Positions 25,006 to 34,483 of a stretch of DNA of 64,000 bases are shown here, piece by piece. The position numbers and the translations under genes were made by a program. Every line of letters starts with the position of its first letter. Within the stretch, counting starts at the first letter, position 1. Source of the DNA: Dyadobacter sp. CECT 9275. GTDB lineage: Bacteria > Bacteroidota > Bacteroidia > Cytophagales > Spirosomataceae. Location of the stretch: assembly GCF_907164905.1 (NCBI RefSeq), contig NZ_CAJRAF010000002.1, forward strand, positions 2,790,001 to 2,854,000, written 5' to 3'. The notes beneath the pieces are model-generated. The model was not told where the DNA came from. It did not search any database and was given only the letters and a program-made list of their open reading frames with translations.

Positions 25006-25899
25006 TTAAAGCCCAGCCGGATGTTTCTCTTTTTGTCCCTTTGCTGATTTAAGAAGATATAACAAAGAAAAATGGTGTGACCAGCCCAGTTGCGGGTGGG
25101 TACTAACGGCATAATCTATTCTGAATTTTAAAGTACTGAACCCTGTGCCGAAATAATGCATAACCGGCCGTGTGGAGATCCCCGTTCTCAAATAAAGCTG
25201 TTTCAAAAAGCGGTACTCCAGCCCCGCCCGGAAAGCTACCGGCTGATCTGTATGTTTATTCATTTCTGCACTGAACGTGACTGTCTCTCCTGACGAATAT
25301 TGAAATCCTGCTTTCAGAACAGTTGGTACCCTGGCATGCAAATCGCCCGAATAGGAAGATTGTAAAAGGTTATACATGTGAGCGCCAACGGATAATGCCG
25401 GCGTAACTTTTACGATCCCTCCAAGTTCCATCACCGCGGCTCTATGGCTGGTAGACAGGGAAGAAATATTAACGGCTGTCTGCAAATAGTTGACTTTCAT
25501 ACCCAGGCTGACTTGATTGATCCGGTGCCCGGCACCGATCGCCATCGCGAATTCATTATAGAATTTATCCCCGAAACGTAAAACAGAAAACCCACCGGAC
25601 AAGTCTGAAGAAAGTGGGCTGGTTATGGCAAAAGCAACAGTATTAAGCCCTTCAAAACCAAAATGAGAATCGAATGATGAGAATAGGGCAGGCTGCCCTG
25701 ATGCAGCCATACCTGCAGCATTCCCATAAATGGAGAACTGATCATGACGAGCCACAGTGGCATTGGCAATACCCCACGCTCTTGCTCCGGCCACAAAGGG
25801 ATTGCCCTCCGCAAGAGAAAAATGGATAGAAGTACCAAAAAGAATAAAGAAAAGAATGAAGTTTTTCTGTCGAGTTAAATATCCAGATTGCTCTTTCAT
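25006..25899 (-). CDS. PorV/PorQ-like outer-membrane beta-barrel protein
   Basis: A 297-residue protein with a signal peptide (hydrophobic stretch 13-30) and the N-terminal pattern PFVAGARAWGIANATVARHD, then GNAAGMA, which resembles the GxxxxGxANA...NPAGxA signature of FadL-fold PorV/PorQ proteins of the type IX secretion system. The rest is alternating beta-strands with aromatic girdles. PorV shuttles T9SS cargo and PorQ is part of the attachment complex; which one this resembles cannot be told by eye. The next gene on the same strand lies 111 bp upstream, so co-transcription is uncertain. Confidence 0.75.
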   Translation of the reverse strand: MKEQSGYLTRQKNFILFFILFGTSIHFSLAEGNPFVAGARAWGIANATVARHDQFSIYGNAAGMAASGQPALFSSFDSHFGFEGLNTVAFAITSPLSSDLSGGFSVLRFGDKFYNEFAMAIGAGHRINQVSLGMKVNYLQTAVNISSLSTSHRAAVMELGGIVKVTPALSVGAHMYNLLQSSYSGDLHARVPTVLKAGFQYSSGETVTFSAEMNKHTDQPVAFRAGLEYRFLKQLYLRTGISTRPVMHYFGTGFSTLKFRIDYAVSTHPQLGWSHHFSLLYLLKSAKGQKEKHPAGL

Positions 25900-25936
25900 A
25901 TTTAAAACGCCAGTTTGTATTCAAAAAAATAACCAC

Positions 25937-25961
25937 AAACCAGACAGCAACTGCCTGGTTT
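25937..25961 (-). terminator. Hairpin terminator after the 26011-27126 gene
   Basis: AAACCAG (25937-25943) pairs with CTGGTTT (25955-25961), with an inner CAG/CTG pairing and a short loop. On the minus strand a T-rich run follows within a few bases. It lies 50 bp past the stop of the upstream gene, which argues that the PorV-like gene has its own promoter. Confidence 0.6.
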
Positions 25962-26010
25962 CGATTGAGGCAATACGGGACCTCAGTCCTTATTTTCTAA
26001 CTTCTATGCC

Positions 26011-27126
26011 TTAGTTGCTGAACTTTCTTTTGACGAGCGCCAGTAAGGAAGTAACTGCTTCGCCGTTCACATCCCACGCATACTTGGAGGCATACCGGTG
26101 CCAGATAAGATCCTGCGCTTCCTCGTAACTTTTAACAGTATCCAGTTCATAAATCGCTTTATCAAAATGTTCGCTGTTTTTATTGAACAACTGATTCACA
26201 AACATAAACCGCTGGCCGAGGGGGATAGAACCAGCAATACTTTCCACTTTTACCGGCACATTGCCGTAGGTATTCTCTTCCATAACTTTGGGCATATTTA
26301 CTTTAAAACGACTATTGAGGGATTCCTTTTCGGCCACATGGGTTTTGGAAACGATATCGGACAGTATTGTTTTGACGGGCTCGGCACGGGAAACGGAAGA
26401 GGACACGCTCAAGGCAGGTTCCAGCTCAGTAAATGCCGAATCAAAGAAAGATTTAGATTCCGACGGGTTGCTGGCCACGGGATGGGCAGCAGTCACCTGA
26501 GGCAAAAGCTCCTCCGTATTCACCGGTAGTATTTCAGCAAATTGTGCAAGGTAATCATCCTTGGCATCAAGCGCTTCCGGTGCAGAAATAATGTCTTTCA
26601 CCCAATTGACGGCCTGGACGCCACTGACAGAATCCCTGCCCGTATGGGAGAGTCTCTGATCCAGAACTTCGGCAATATTACGGTGGATATGGGTATACTT
26701 AATGAGTTGCTCGGATACAGCATGATTGAAACCTTCCTTAGCAGCAGCGCTTATTTTCTCTTCAAAATAGATTTCAGGAGTAAAAAGCAGGATAACAGCA
26801 TCTCTGACAGAGGCGATGAGCAGCGTTTCCAGGTCTGCCCGTTTAACGGCTATGTGACGGGATGCCTTGTTCATGAAAACCTGCAGCGCTTCTCTTACCT
26901 CGTCATTTTCAAAGTCGAAGTAAACGCTTCTGAAAGCCTCCGCATTTCCCTTCCATTCTTCAAACAGCCTGTTAAGAATCCCAAGATTGACCTGGCGCAC
27001 TGGTGTAATTTTCAGAAGCTCACTACCCGTAACTATATCCTGCGACCGGTACGACTGATTCAGTACCAGGGCTGCAAACCGTGAAGCGTATTGATTGAGC
27101 GCATTTATATTCAAACTATTCGACAT
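26011..27126 (-). CDS. Conserved cytoplasmic protein of unknown function
   Basis: A 371-residue protein without signal peptide or membrane helix. Residues 1-200 are mainly alpha-helical; 200-290 are low-complexity and rich in S, A, V and E; the C-terminal 85 residues (starting near IPLGQRFMFVNQLFNKNSEH and containing YELDTVKSYEEAQDLIWHRY) form a compact helical domain that I have seen as a recurring C-terminal module in Bacteroidota proteins of unknown function. No catalytic motif is visible. It is transcribed alone, with a terminator downstream and the divergent thymidine kinase gene 100 bp upstream. Confidence 0.7.
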   Translation of the reverse strand: MSNSLNINALNQYASRFAALVLNQSYRSQDIVTGSELLKITPVRQVNLGILNRLFEEWKGNAEAFRSVYFDFENDEVREALQVFMNKASRHIAVKRADLETLLIASVRDAVILLFTPEIYFEEKISAAAKEGFNHAVSEQLIKYTHIHRNIAEVLDQRLSHTGRDSVSGVQAVNWVKDIISAPEALDAKDDYLAQFAEILPVNTEELLPQVTAAHPVASNPSESKSFFDSAFTELEPALSVSSSVSRAEPVKTILSDIVSKTHVAEKESLNSRFKVNMPKVMEENTYGNVPVKVESIAGSIPLGQRFMFVNQLFNKNSEHFDKAIYELDTVKSYEEAQDLIWHRYASKYAWDVNGEAVTSLLALVKRKFSN

Positions 27127-27226
27127 AACGAATAAGAGATTTTTAACGAGAGTGTTTTAACAAAAATATGTTTGATTTGTAAAGATATTAAAAATTAGCT
27201 GCCGGGGCAGCCCATGTTATTCAAAG

Positions 27227-27817
27227 ATGTTTGTAGAACCTTCACATACAAAACAAAATCAACGTACCGGTTGGATCGAGGTAATCTGTGGTTCCATGTT
27301 CTCGGGAAAAACCGAAGAACTGATCAGACGACTGAACCGCGCGATCATTGCAAAACAGAAGATACAGATCTTTAAACCAGCTTTGGATAAACGATACCAT
27401 ACCCAGAACATTGTTTCGCACAACGACAATTCTATCCCATCCACGCCTGTTGGTCTGGCGCAAGAGATACTGCAGTACACCAATGACTGTGAGGTGGTTG
27501 GTCTGGATGAAGCGCAATTCTTTGACGAATCAGTGATTGATGTCTGCGAAACGCTTGCCAATTTTGGCAAAAGGGTCATCGTTGCCGGACTTGATATGGA
27601 TTATATGGGAAAACCTTTTGGATGTATGCCACAGCTCATGGCCATTGCCGAATTCATTACCAAGGTACATGCGGTGTGTATGGTATGCGGCGAGGTGGCT
27701 TCTCATTCTTATCGTCTTTCACCTTCCGGCGACAGGGTTTTGCTCGGGGAGGCGGATCTGTATGAAGCCCGTTGCCGAAGATGTTTTAATCTGGGTGAAC
27801 TAGCCGAAGCACAATAA
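27227..27817 (+). CDS. tdk: Thymidine kinase
   Basis: A 196-residue type II thymidine kinase: P-loop GSMFSGKTEE (22-31), the DEAQFF motif with the catalytic Glu95, and a structural zinc site formed by Cys151/Cys154 (CMVC) and Cys183/Cys186 (CRRC). The lasso segment SYRLSPSGDRVLLGEADLYE contacts thymidine. It phosphorylates thymidine (and deoxyuridine) with ATP for nucleotide salvage in the cytoplasm. The ATG at 27227 gives the usual length with a short N-terminal tail. It converges with uvrA. Confidence 0.96.
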   Translation: MFVEPSHTKQNQRTGWIEVICGSMFSGKTEELIRRLNRAIIAKQKIQIFKPALDKRYHTQNIVSHNDNSIPSTPVGLAQEILQYTNDCEVVGLDEAQFFDESVIDVCETLANFGKRVIVAGLDMDYMGKPFGCMPQLMAIAEFITKVHAVCMVCGEVASHSYRLSPSGDRVLLGEADLYEARCRRCFNLGELAEAQ

Positions 27818-27902
27818 CGTATCTACTTTCCTGATTAACGATACATCAGAAAACCTCACCACTTGGTAATATAAACCTGGAGGAGAGGGCATGACTAAAA
27901 GC

Positions 27903-27926
27903 AGCACGAGGTGTGAGTCTCGTGCT
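27903..27926 (-). terminator. Hairpin terminator of uvrA
   Basis: AGCACGAG (27903-27910) and CTCGTGCT (27919-27926) form an 8-bp stem with an 8-nt loop. On the minus strand GCTTTTAG follows, a short U-tract, 8 bp after the uvrA stop. It may also end tdk transcripts. Confidence 0.65.
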
Positions 27927-27934
27927 ACCTGGCG

Positions 27935-30772
27935 CTATCCCTTTAATTCATCTTTCAGGAAATATCCTGTAAAACTTCCCTTTACCTTTGCCACCTTTTC
28001 AGGTGTTCCTTCCCCTACCACCCGGCCGCCCTGGCCACCGCCTTCGGGCCCCATATCAATAATATAATCAGCGACCTTGATCACATCCATATTGTGCTCA
28101 ATGATCAGGACGGTATTCCCTTTCTCCACCAGTTTATTTAAAACCAGCAGCAGATGTCTTATATCCTGAAAATGCAATCCCGTGGTAGGCTCATCCAGAA
28201 TGTACAGCGTCTTGCCGGTATCGCGCTTGGATAACTCTTCCGATAATTTCACGCGCTGCGCCTCACCGCCGGAGAGCGTCGTGGCATGCTGGCCTAATGT
28301 AATATAGCCCAATCCCACGTCAAAAAGCGTCTGTACCTTCCTGAGCAACCGCGGCTGATTTTCAAAAAAATCCAGCGCCGATTCCACCGTCATATCCAGT
28401 ACGTCCGCGATTGATTTTCCTTTAAAACGAACTTCCAGCGTTTCCCGGTTGAAACGCTTTCCTTTGCAGGTTTCGCAATCAATATGAACATCGGGCAAAA
28501 AATCCATTTCAATGCGTTTCATTCCTGCTCCTTCGCAATCTTCGCAGCGCCCGCCTTTTACGTTAAAAGAGAAACGACCGGGTTTGTAACCACGAATCTT
28601 CGATTCCGGCAATTCAGCATAGAGAGTGCGGATATCTGTGAAAAGATTCGTGTAGGTAGCCGGATTGGAACGAGGCGTTCTACCGATGGGCGACTGGTCC
28701 ACCTCAATGACCTTATCTATATTTTCAAGCCCCTCAATGGATTTATAAGCAAGCGGTTCTCTTCTTGATTTATAAAAATAATGATTGAGTAAAGGAAACA
28801 GCGTTTCGTGGATGAGTGACGATTTTCCGCTCCCACTTACACCGGTGACGCAGATCATCGTACCCAATGGAATAGAAATGCTCACATTTTTAAGATTATG
28901 CCCCGTACAACCCTTGAGCGCTATCTGTTTCCCATTTCCTTTCCTACGGACTTCCGGTACTTCAATACGCTGCCGACCACTCAGATATTCGGCAGTAAGC
29001 GACCCGTTTTTCAGGAAAACCTCGGGCGTGCCTGCGCCAACCACATTTCCCCCATGCCTGCCCGCACCTGGACCGATATCCACAATGTAATCAGATGCCA
29101 GCATCATATCCTTGTCATGCTCCACCACCAGCACTGTATTTCCAAGATCTCTCAGGCTTTTCAGGGAATTGATCAGCCGGACATTATCCCGCTGATGCAG
29201 CCCAATGCTCGGCTCGTCCATGATGTACAGAACGCCTGTAAGCTGCGTGCCTATCTGTGTCGCCAGACGTATCCGCTGCGCCTCTCCTCCTGACAAAGTC
29301 CTCAGTGCGCGGTTCAGGGTGAGATAATCCAAACCCACATCCAGCAAAAAGCCTACCCGCTTTCTGATCTCCTTCAAAACCTCCCCCGCAATCATACGCT
29401 GCCGTTCTTCCAGCCTTTCCTCCAGATTCACGAGCCAGTCCGACAGCTCACGGACATCCATGTCAGAAAGTTCGGCAATATCTCTTTTATCGATTCTGAA
29501 ATGAAGCGATTCCTTACGCAACCGCTTTCCGTTGCATTCAGGACAGGTTTTGATGACCATAAAATCTTTCAGCCAATCCTGTATCTTATCATTTCCGCTT
29601 TCCTGCTGGCGTTTCAAAAAGTTGATGATCCCGTCGAACTTGGTTTCCCACTCTGTACCGGGATATTTTTTGGAAGGTACCGGAACAGCATCCTCACTGC
29701 CGAACAGCACCACCCGGATAGCCTCCTCCGGAAACTTTTCCAGCGGAGTGGTTAGTGTTACCTTATATTTTTTAAGTAATACTTCGAGTTGCTTAAAAAT
29801 CCAGGCCTCCCGATATTCACCCATTGGAGCAATCCCACCCCTGCTGATAGACAAAGACTTATCAGGCATAATAGATTCCTCCGTAATTTCCTCCACTACC
29901 CCAAGCCCCTGGCAGGATGGGCACCAGCCGTATGGCGAATTAAAAGAAAAAGCATTGGGAGCCGGATCATCATAGCTGATCCCGGATTCCGGATCCATCA
30001 GGTTTTGTGAGAAATAATAAGTTTCTCCCTTTTCATCCAACACCATCAAAGCGCCTTTTCCCTGCTTTATGGCCGTAGCAACCGACTGGCTCAGACGGTA
30101 TCTGGATTGTGGATCTTCAGCTTCCGACTTGGGAATGACCCGATCGATTACGATTTCAATATCATGCACTTTGTAACGGTCTAGCTGCATTTTAGGAGTG
30201 ATCTCCTGAACCGTACCGTCCACTCGCACCTTGTTATATCCCAGGCGGGCAATCTGCACAAACAGTTCGCGATAATGCCCCTTCCTACCCTTCACCGCCG
30301 GAGCAAGCAATATTGTTTTTTGTCCCAAAAACTGGGTCATCAATTGATTAACAATCTGATCCTGTGATTGCTTCACCATCCTCCTCCCGGTAACATAGGA
30401 GTAGGCTTCACCTGCACGGGCATAGAGTAACCGGAGAAAATCGTAAATCTCAGTTACCGTTCCGACGGTTGACCGCGGGTTTCTGGAAGTAGTTTTTTGC
30501 TCGATACTAATTACCGGCGACAGTCCGCTGATCTTGTCAACATCGGGACGCTCCATTTCACCGATAAAACCACGGGCGTATGCAGAAAAACTCTCCATAT
30601 ATCTGCGCTGCCCCTCTGCGTAAATGGTATCAAAAGCAAGAGAAGATTTCCCGCTCCCGCTGATACCTGTTACCACCACCAGTTTATTCCTGGGAATGGC
30701 CAGATCAATGTTTTTAAGATTATGCTCGCGTGCACCCTGAACTTCGATCAGGTCCTGCTCGGCCACTTCCAT
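27935..30772 (-). CDS. uvrA: Excinuclease ABC subunit A
   Basis: A 945-residue UvrA when started at the ATG at 30772; a TTG 18 bp upstream in frame is less likely. Two ABC modules are clear: Walker [10 protein letters not shown] (near residue 36) and GVSGSGKSS, signature [12 protein letters not shown] and [12 protein letters not shown], Walker [14 protein letters not shown] and [13 protein letters not shown]. The C-terminal zinc finger (CEDCEGAG...CETCKG) is complete. The first zinc finger keeps only CPSC; the preceding CxxC found in E. coli UvrA is absent. UvrA finds bulky DNA lesions and loads UvrB in nucleotide excision repair. Confidence 0.97.
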   Translation of the reverse strand: MEVAEQDLIEVQGAREHNLKNIDLAIPRNKLVVVTGISGSGKSSLAFDTIYAEGQRRYMESFSAYARGFIGEMERPDVDKISGLSPVISIEQKTTSRNPRSTVGTVTEIYDFLRLLYARAGEAYSYVTGRRMVKQSQDQIVNQLMTQFLGQKTILLAPAVKGRKGHYRELFVQIARLGYNKVRVDGTVQEITPKMQLDRYKVHDIEIVIDRVIPKSEAEDPQSRYRLSQSVATAIKQGKGALMVLDEKGETYYFSQNLMDPESGISYDDPAPNAFSFNSPYGWCPSCQGLGVVEEITEESIMPDKSLSISRGGIAPMGEYREAWIFKQLEVLLKKYKVTLTTPLEKFPEEAIRVVLFGSEDAVPVPSKKYPGTEWETKFDGIINFLKRQQESGNDKIQDWLKDFMVIKTCPECNGKRLRKESLHFRIDKRDIAELSDMDVRELSDWLVNLEERLEERQRMIAGEVLKEIRKRVGFLLDVGLDYLTLNRALRTLSGGEAQRIRLATQIGTQLTGVLYIMDEPSIGLHQRDNVRLINSLKSLRDLGNTVLVVEHDKDMMLASDYIVDIGPGAGRHGGNVVGAGTPEVFLKNGSLTAEYLSGRQRIEVPEVRRKGNGKQIALKGCTGHNLKNVSISIPLGTMICVTGVSGSGKSSLIHETLFPLLNHYFYKSRREPLAYKSIEGLENIDKVIEVDQSPIGRTPRSNPATYTNLFTDIRTLYAELPESKIRGYKPGRFSFNVKGGRCEDCEGAGMKRIEMDFLPDVHIDCETCKGKRFNRETLEVRFKGKSIADVLDMTVESALDFFENQPRLLRKVQTLFDVGLGYITLGQHATTLSGGEAQRVKLSEELSKRDTGKTLYILDEPTTGLHFQDIRHLLLVLNKLVEKGNTVLIIEHNMDVIKVADYIIDMGPEGGGQGGRVVGEGTPEKVAKVKGSFTGYFLKDELKG

Positions 30773-30932
30773 ACCGTTTAAGTATTCCAAAATCAGAAAA
30801 GTTAATTTATTATGTGTGATACTTCACAAGGCATACGACTGATTAACCACAAAAATACACGTTGAGTTGCAAATATTCTTTCCGTTGTTATAAGCCGTGC
30901 GTATACACATAACAGATTAAAAGATTCCACAC

Positions 30933-30957
30933 GCAAACGCGTCATGCAAACGATTGC
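30933..30957. promoter_or_regulatory. Candidate LacI-type operator upstream of the SusC gene
   Basis: GCAAACGATTGC (30946-30957) has the GCAA/TTGC arms and central CG of LacI-family operators. The half GCAAACG also occurs at 30933-30939, 13 bp before. No LacI-type gene is in the window. Confidence 0.4.
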
Positions 30958-31039
30958 TTTTTATATTTTTCAAAGAAATACACATCATGTGCCCATTAGT
31001 ATATTTATATTAATTGTTCATATATAACAAAATAAACTA

Positions 31040-31068
31040 TTGATCTTTCATTGCATTCTATATATTTG
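31040..31068 (+). promoter_or_regulatory. Candidate promoter of the SusC/SusD operon
   Basis: TATATTTG (31061-31068) matches TAnnTTTG; TTG (31040-31042) lies 18 bp upstream as the -33 element. The SusC ATG is 53 bp downstream, leaving a leader of about 45 nt. Confidence 0.55.
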
Positions 31069-31121
31069 ATACCATATTGATATTTTTTTATACATTATTA
31101 ACATTCTACATCTTTCACTTT

Positions 31122-34100
31122 ATGAGACAAAATTTACTATTTCTACTCTCACGGGGTGTGATAGCTTTGCTGCTGGCCGTTACGGCGCAACTATCCTATG
31201 CCCAGGATCGCCAGGTTACCGGCAAAGTCACATCGTCTGTGGATAAAATGGGGCTTCCCGGTGTAAACATTCAGGTAAAAGGTACTACTAACGGAACAGT
31301 AACGGATGTAGAAGGCAACTATAGCATTGATGTGAAGTCGCAGGAGGCAGTACTGGTATTCTCTTCCATCGGTTTTGGGAAACAGGAAATAACAGTAGGA
31401 CCCAAAACAGTTATTGACGTTAGTATGGTTGACGATGTCAAAAGCCTCAGCGAAGTTGTCGTGACGGGGTATGGTTCTCAATCCAAAAAGGAAATTACGG
31501 GGGCCGTGGCTACGCTGGACGCCAAACAATTGCTGACCACTCCCTCCACCAACCTTGGCCAGGCCTTACAGGGCAAAGTCCCAGGTGTGGTGATCGGCAA
31601 CGAAAACAGCCCCGGAGGTGGAGTTTCCGTCCGGATCCGGGGGTTTGGAACCATTAACGATAACTCCCCTCTCTATGTAGTGGATGGCGTACCTACCAAA
31701 GGCATGGGTGCCAACGGGGTATCCAACACACTGAACACACTGAACTTGAACGACATAGAATCCATGCAGATTCTAAAAGACGCTTCTGCAGCTTCGATAT
31801 ATGGATCCCGGGCAGGAAACGGAGTGGTTATCATTACTACAAAAAGAGGAAAAATTGGCAAGCCTGTTTTCACCTATGACACGTATTATGGCACGCAGCG
31901 CCCCGGGAAATTACTCGACATGCTGAATACCCAACAATACGCCGACCTGACGTGGGAGTCGCGGATCAATACCCTCAACCTTGGTGCCATGAAAGACGGG
32001 GCCTTTCCGGCGGGAACAGTACTCACCTACCCCAAACATGCCCAGTTTGGAAGCGGATCTACCCCTAAAATCCCTGATTATATTTTCCCGTCCGGAACCT
32101 ACGAGGGAGACCCCAGGGTTGCCAAGGACGCCAATGGTAATTATATCAATTACAGTACCGATGTCAACTCTGCCAACTTCAATAAAACCGTTTGGCTGAT
32201 CACCAAAGCAAACAAAGAGGGCACCAACTGGCTGAAGGAGATTTACCAGCCCGCCCCCATTCAGAATCATCAGATTGGTGTTTCGGGAGGAACGGAAAGC
32301 GGCCGTTATGCCATGTCTCTGAATTATTTCAATCAGCAGGGACTGATGATACATACGAGCTTCAAACGGTATACCCTGCGTTCCAATACCGAATTTAATG
32401 TTAACAAGAGGATCAGGGTGGGGCAAAACTTCCAGGCCGGTTACGCCTCCAGAATCGGACAGCCCAACGGAAACAATGCCGAAAGCAACCCGACTTCCTT
32501 TGGTTACCGTGTTCCGCCCATCGTACCGGTATATGATGTGGCCGGGAATTTTGCCGGAACAAGAGGTACAGATATTGATAATTCGGTAAACCCCGTATCG
32601 CTGCTCTACCGGAACAAGGATAACCAGCAAAATGAGGTACGGTTGTTTGGCAATGCCTTCGCAGAGGTGGATATTCTCAAAAACCTGACGGCCAAAACCA
32701 GCTTCGGTATTGACTATAACCTGTATAACTATCGTAACTACGTGCCCAGGGATATTGAATCGGCAGAAGCCAGAAGCACCCAGACTTTAACCACGACCAA
32801 CAATTACGAATGGACCTGGACCTGGTACAACACCCTGACATACAACCTTGTACTAAACAACTCTCATAAAATAAATATTATTGCGGGTACTGAATCTATC
32901 AAAAACTACTACGAAAACTTTGATGCGAGCCGTACCAACTACCTGGTGGATGCCCTTGATAACCGTTATCTGAGCGCAGGTACCGGTGTACAAACCAACA
33001 ACGGCGGAGCTGCAAACTGGCGGCTGGCCTCCGAATTCGCCCGCGCCAGTTACAGCCTTCAGAGCAAATATCTTTTTGATGCCACCATCCGCCGCGACCG
33101 CTCTTCCCGGTTTGCAGCAGCCAACCGTGTAGCTTATTTCCCCGCGGTAAGTGCCGGATGGGTTTTATCTGATGAGAACTTTGTAAAAGCAGCAGGCTCC
33201 TGGCTTTCTTATGCCAAACTCAGGGTGGGCTGGGGACAAACAGGTAACCAGGAAATTGGTAACTACAACTCCTTCACGCAGTTTGCCACCAATCCGGCGT
33301 TGTCGTTCTACGATCTGAACGGATCCAAAACATCTGCCATCGCGGGGTACGAACTGATTCAGTTTGGTAATACCAAAGCAAAATGGGAAACCACCACTTC
33401 CACAAACATTGGTTTGGATGCCGCTTTGTTCAAAGGATCTGTTGATATTGCTCTGGACTGGTATACCCGCACGACGTCAGACATGCTCTTCCCGGTGTCT
33501 CCACCGCTTACCGCCGGAGTAGCGGCATCGCCTTTTCAGAACATCGGCTCTATGCGGAACCGTGGTATTGACCTGGGTATCAATTACAATGGCAAGGCGA
33601 TCAACGGCGACCTTACCTACAACGCCGGGGTTAATTTCAGTACCTACCGAAATCTGGTGACACGAACCAATGGTGATCCGAATACGCAGTATTTCGGTAT
33701 CAATGACGAACGTATCCAGAACTTTGTGGTAACGCAGCAGAATTATCCGATCTCCTCCTTTTTCGGATACCAGCACGACGGCATTTTTCAGACAGACGCA
33801 GAAGCGAAGGAAGCTCCCAAAAATAACCTCGGCTCAAATGAGAACCGTGCGGGACGTTTCAGATTTGTGGATGTCAACAAGGATGGTGTAATTGACACCA
33901 AGGATTTGAGCATTATCGGAAATCCTCACCCCGACTTCACTTATGGTATTAATATCAATGTGAATTACAAAGGGTTTGGCCTCGCTATTTTCGGTTCAGG
34001 GGTGCAGGGTAACCAGATTTTCAACTATACCAAATACTGGACCGATTTCCCGACTTTCTTTGGTAACAAAAGTACACGCATGCTGAACGAGTCGTGGAGG

Positions 34101-34439
34101 CCTGGAAAAACAGATGCTATACTCCCCCAGCTGAATTCCAGCGACCAGGTAAGTATACTTCCTTCAAATTATTATTTGGAAAACGGATCATACTTCCGCT
34201 TTAAAAATATCCAGCTTACGTATTCTTTACCCAAAACCTTGCTGAGCAGACTGGGCCTTGGCCCCTGCCGGATTTATGTACAGGGCCAGAACCTGGTTAC
34301 CATTACCAAATACTCAGGTATGGATCCTGAAATTAACCTGCGGAATTACGGCGCCGGAAACGACAGGCAGATCGGCGTGGACGGAGGATCTTATCCTGCC
34401 TCCAAACAATATATCGTAGGCCTGAATGTCAGCTTCTAA
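31122..34439 (+). CDS. SusC/RagA family TonB-linked outer-membrane receptor
   Basis: Starting at the ATG at 31122 (MRQNLLFLLSRGVIALLLA) it has 1105 residues: signal peptide ending SYAQ, carboxypeptidase-regulatory-like domain (about 28-105), TonB-interaction segment LSEVVVTGYG, plug with the SusC signatures GKVPGVVIG and GFGTINDNSPLYVVDGVP, and a barrel ending IVGLNVSF. The C-terminal DVNKDGVIDTKDLS is the calcium-binding-like loop seen in this family. It imports an oligomeric nutrient together with the SusD protein encoded 44 bp downstream. No glycosidase, peptidase, sigma factor or anti-sigma gene accompanies the pair, so the substrate is open. Confidence 0.95.
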   Translation: MRQNLLFLLSRGVIALLLAVTAQLSYAQDRQVTGKVTSSVDKMGLPGVNIQVKGTTNGTVTDVEGNYSIDVKSQEAVLVFSSIGFGKQEITVGPKTVIDVSMVDDVKSLSEVVVTGYGSQSKKEITGAVATLDAKQLLTTPSTNLGQALQGKVPGVVIGNENSPGGGVSVRIRGFGTINDNSPLYVVDGVPTKGMGANGVSNTLNTLNLNDIESMQILKDASAASIYGSRAGNGVVIITTKRGKIGKPVFTYDTYYGTQRPGKLLDMLNTQQYADLTWESRINTLNLGAMKDGAFPAGTVLTYPKHAQFGSGSTPKIPDYIFPSGTYEGDPRVAKDANGNYINYSTDVNSANFNKTVWLITKANKEGTNWLKEIYQPAPIQNHQIGVSGGTESGRYAMSLNYFNQQGLMIHTSFKRYTLRSNTEFNVNKRIRVGQNFQAGYASRIGQPNGNNAESNPTSFGYRVPPIVPVYDVAGNFAGTRGTDIDNSVNPVSLLYRNKDNQQNEVRLFGNAFAEVDILKNLTAKTSFGIDYNLYNYRNYVPRDIESAEARSTQTLTTTNNYEWTWTWYNTLTYNLVLNNSHKINIIAGTESIKNYYENFDASRTNYLVDALDNRYLSAGTGVQTNNGGAANWRLASEFARASYSLQSKYLFDATIRRDRSSRFAAANRVAYFPAVSAGWVLSDENFVKAAGSWLSYAKLRVGWGQTGNQEIGNYNSFTQFATNPALSFYDLNGSKTSAIAGYELIQFGNTKAKWETTTSTNIGLDAALFKGSVDIALDWYTRTTSDMLFPVSPPLTAGVAASPFQNIGSMRNRGIDLGINYNGKAINGDLTYNAGVNFSTYRNLVTRTNGDPNTQYFGINDERIQNFVVTQQNYPISSFFGYQHDGIFQTDAEAKEAPKNNLGSNENRAGRFRFVDVNKDGVIDTKDLSIIGNPHPDFTYGININVNYKGFGLAIFGSGVQGNQIFNYTKYWTDFPTFFGNKSTRMLNESWRPGKTDAILPQLNSSDQVSILPSNYYLENGSYFRFKNIQLTYSLPKTLLSRLGLGPCRIYVQGQNLVTITKYSGMDPEINLRNYGAGNDRQIGVDGGSYPASKQYIVGLNVSF

Positions 34440-34483
34440 ACATCGGCCGTAAGCAAAATCGAAAAACTAAAAAAAATTAAGAG

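Larger units (their letters stand above)
30773..31121. other. Intergenic region upstream of the SusC gene
   Basis: This 349-bp AT-rich spacer separates the divergent uvrA and SusC genes. I find no ORF or RNA gene in it. It holds a candidate LacI-type operator with a second half-site (30933-30957) and a candidate promoter (31040-31068), both listed separately. Confidence 0.7.

Noticed and set aside
30773..30790. TTG start extending uvrA by six residues
   Set aside because: The ATG at 30772 is in frame and fits the family; no reason to prefer TTG.
31911..32630. 239-codon minus-strand ORF inside the SusC gene
   Set aside because: Antisense to a clear SusC barrel; no recognisable domain.
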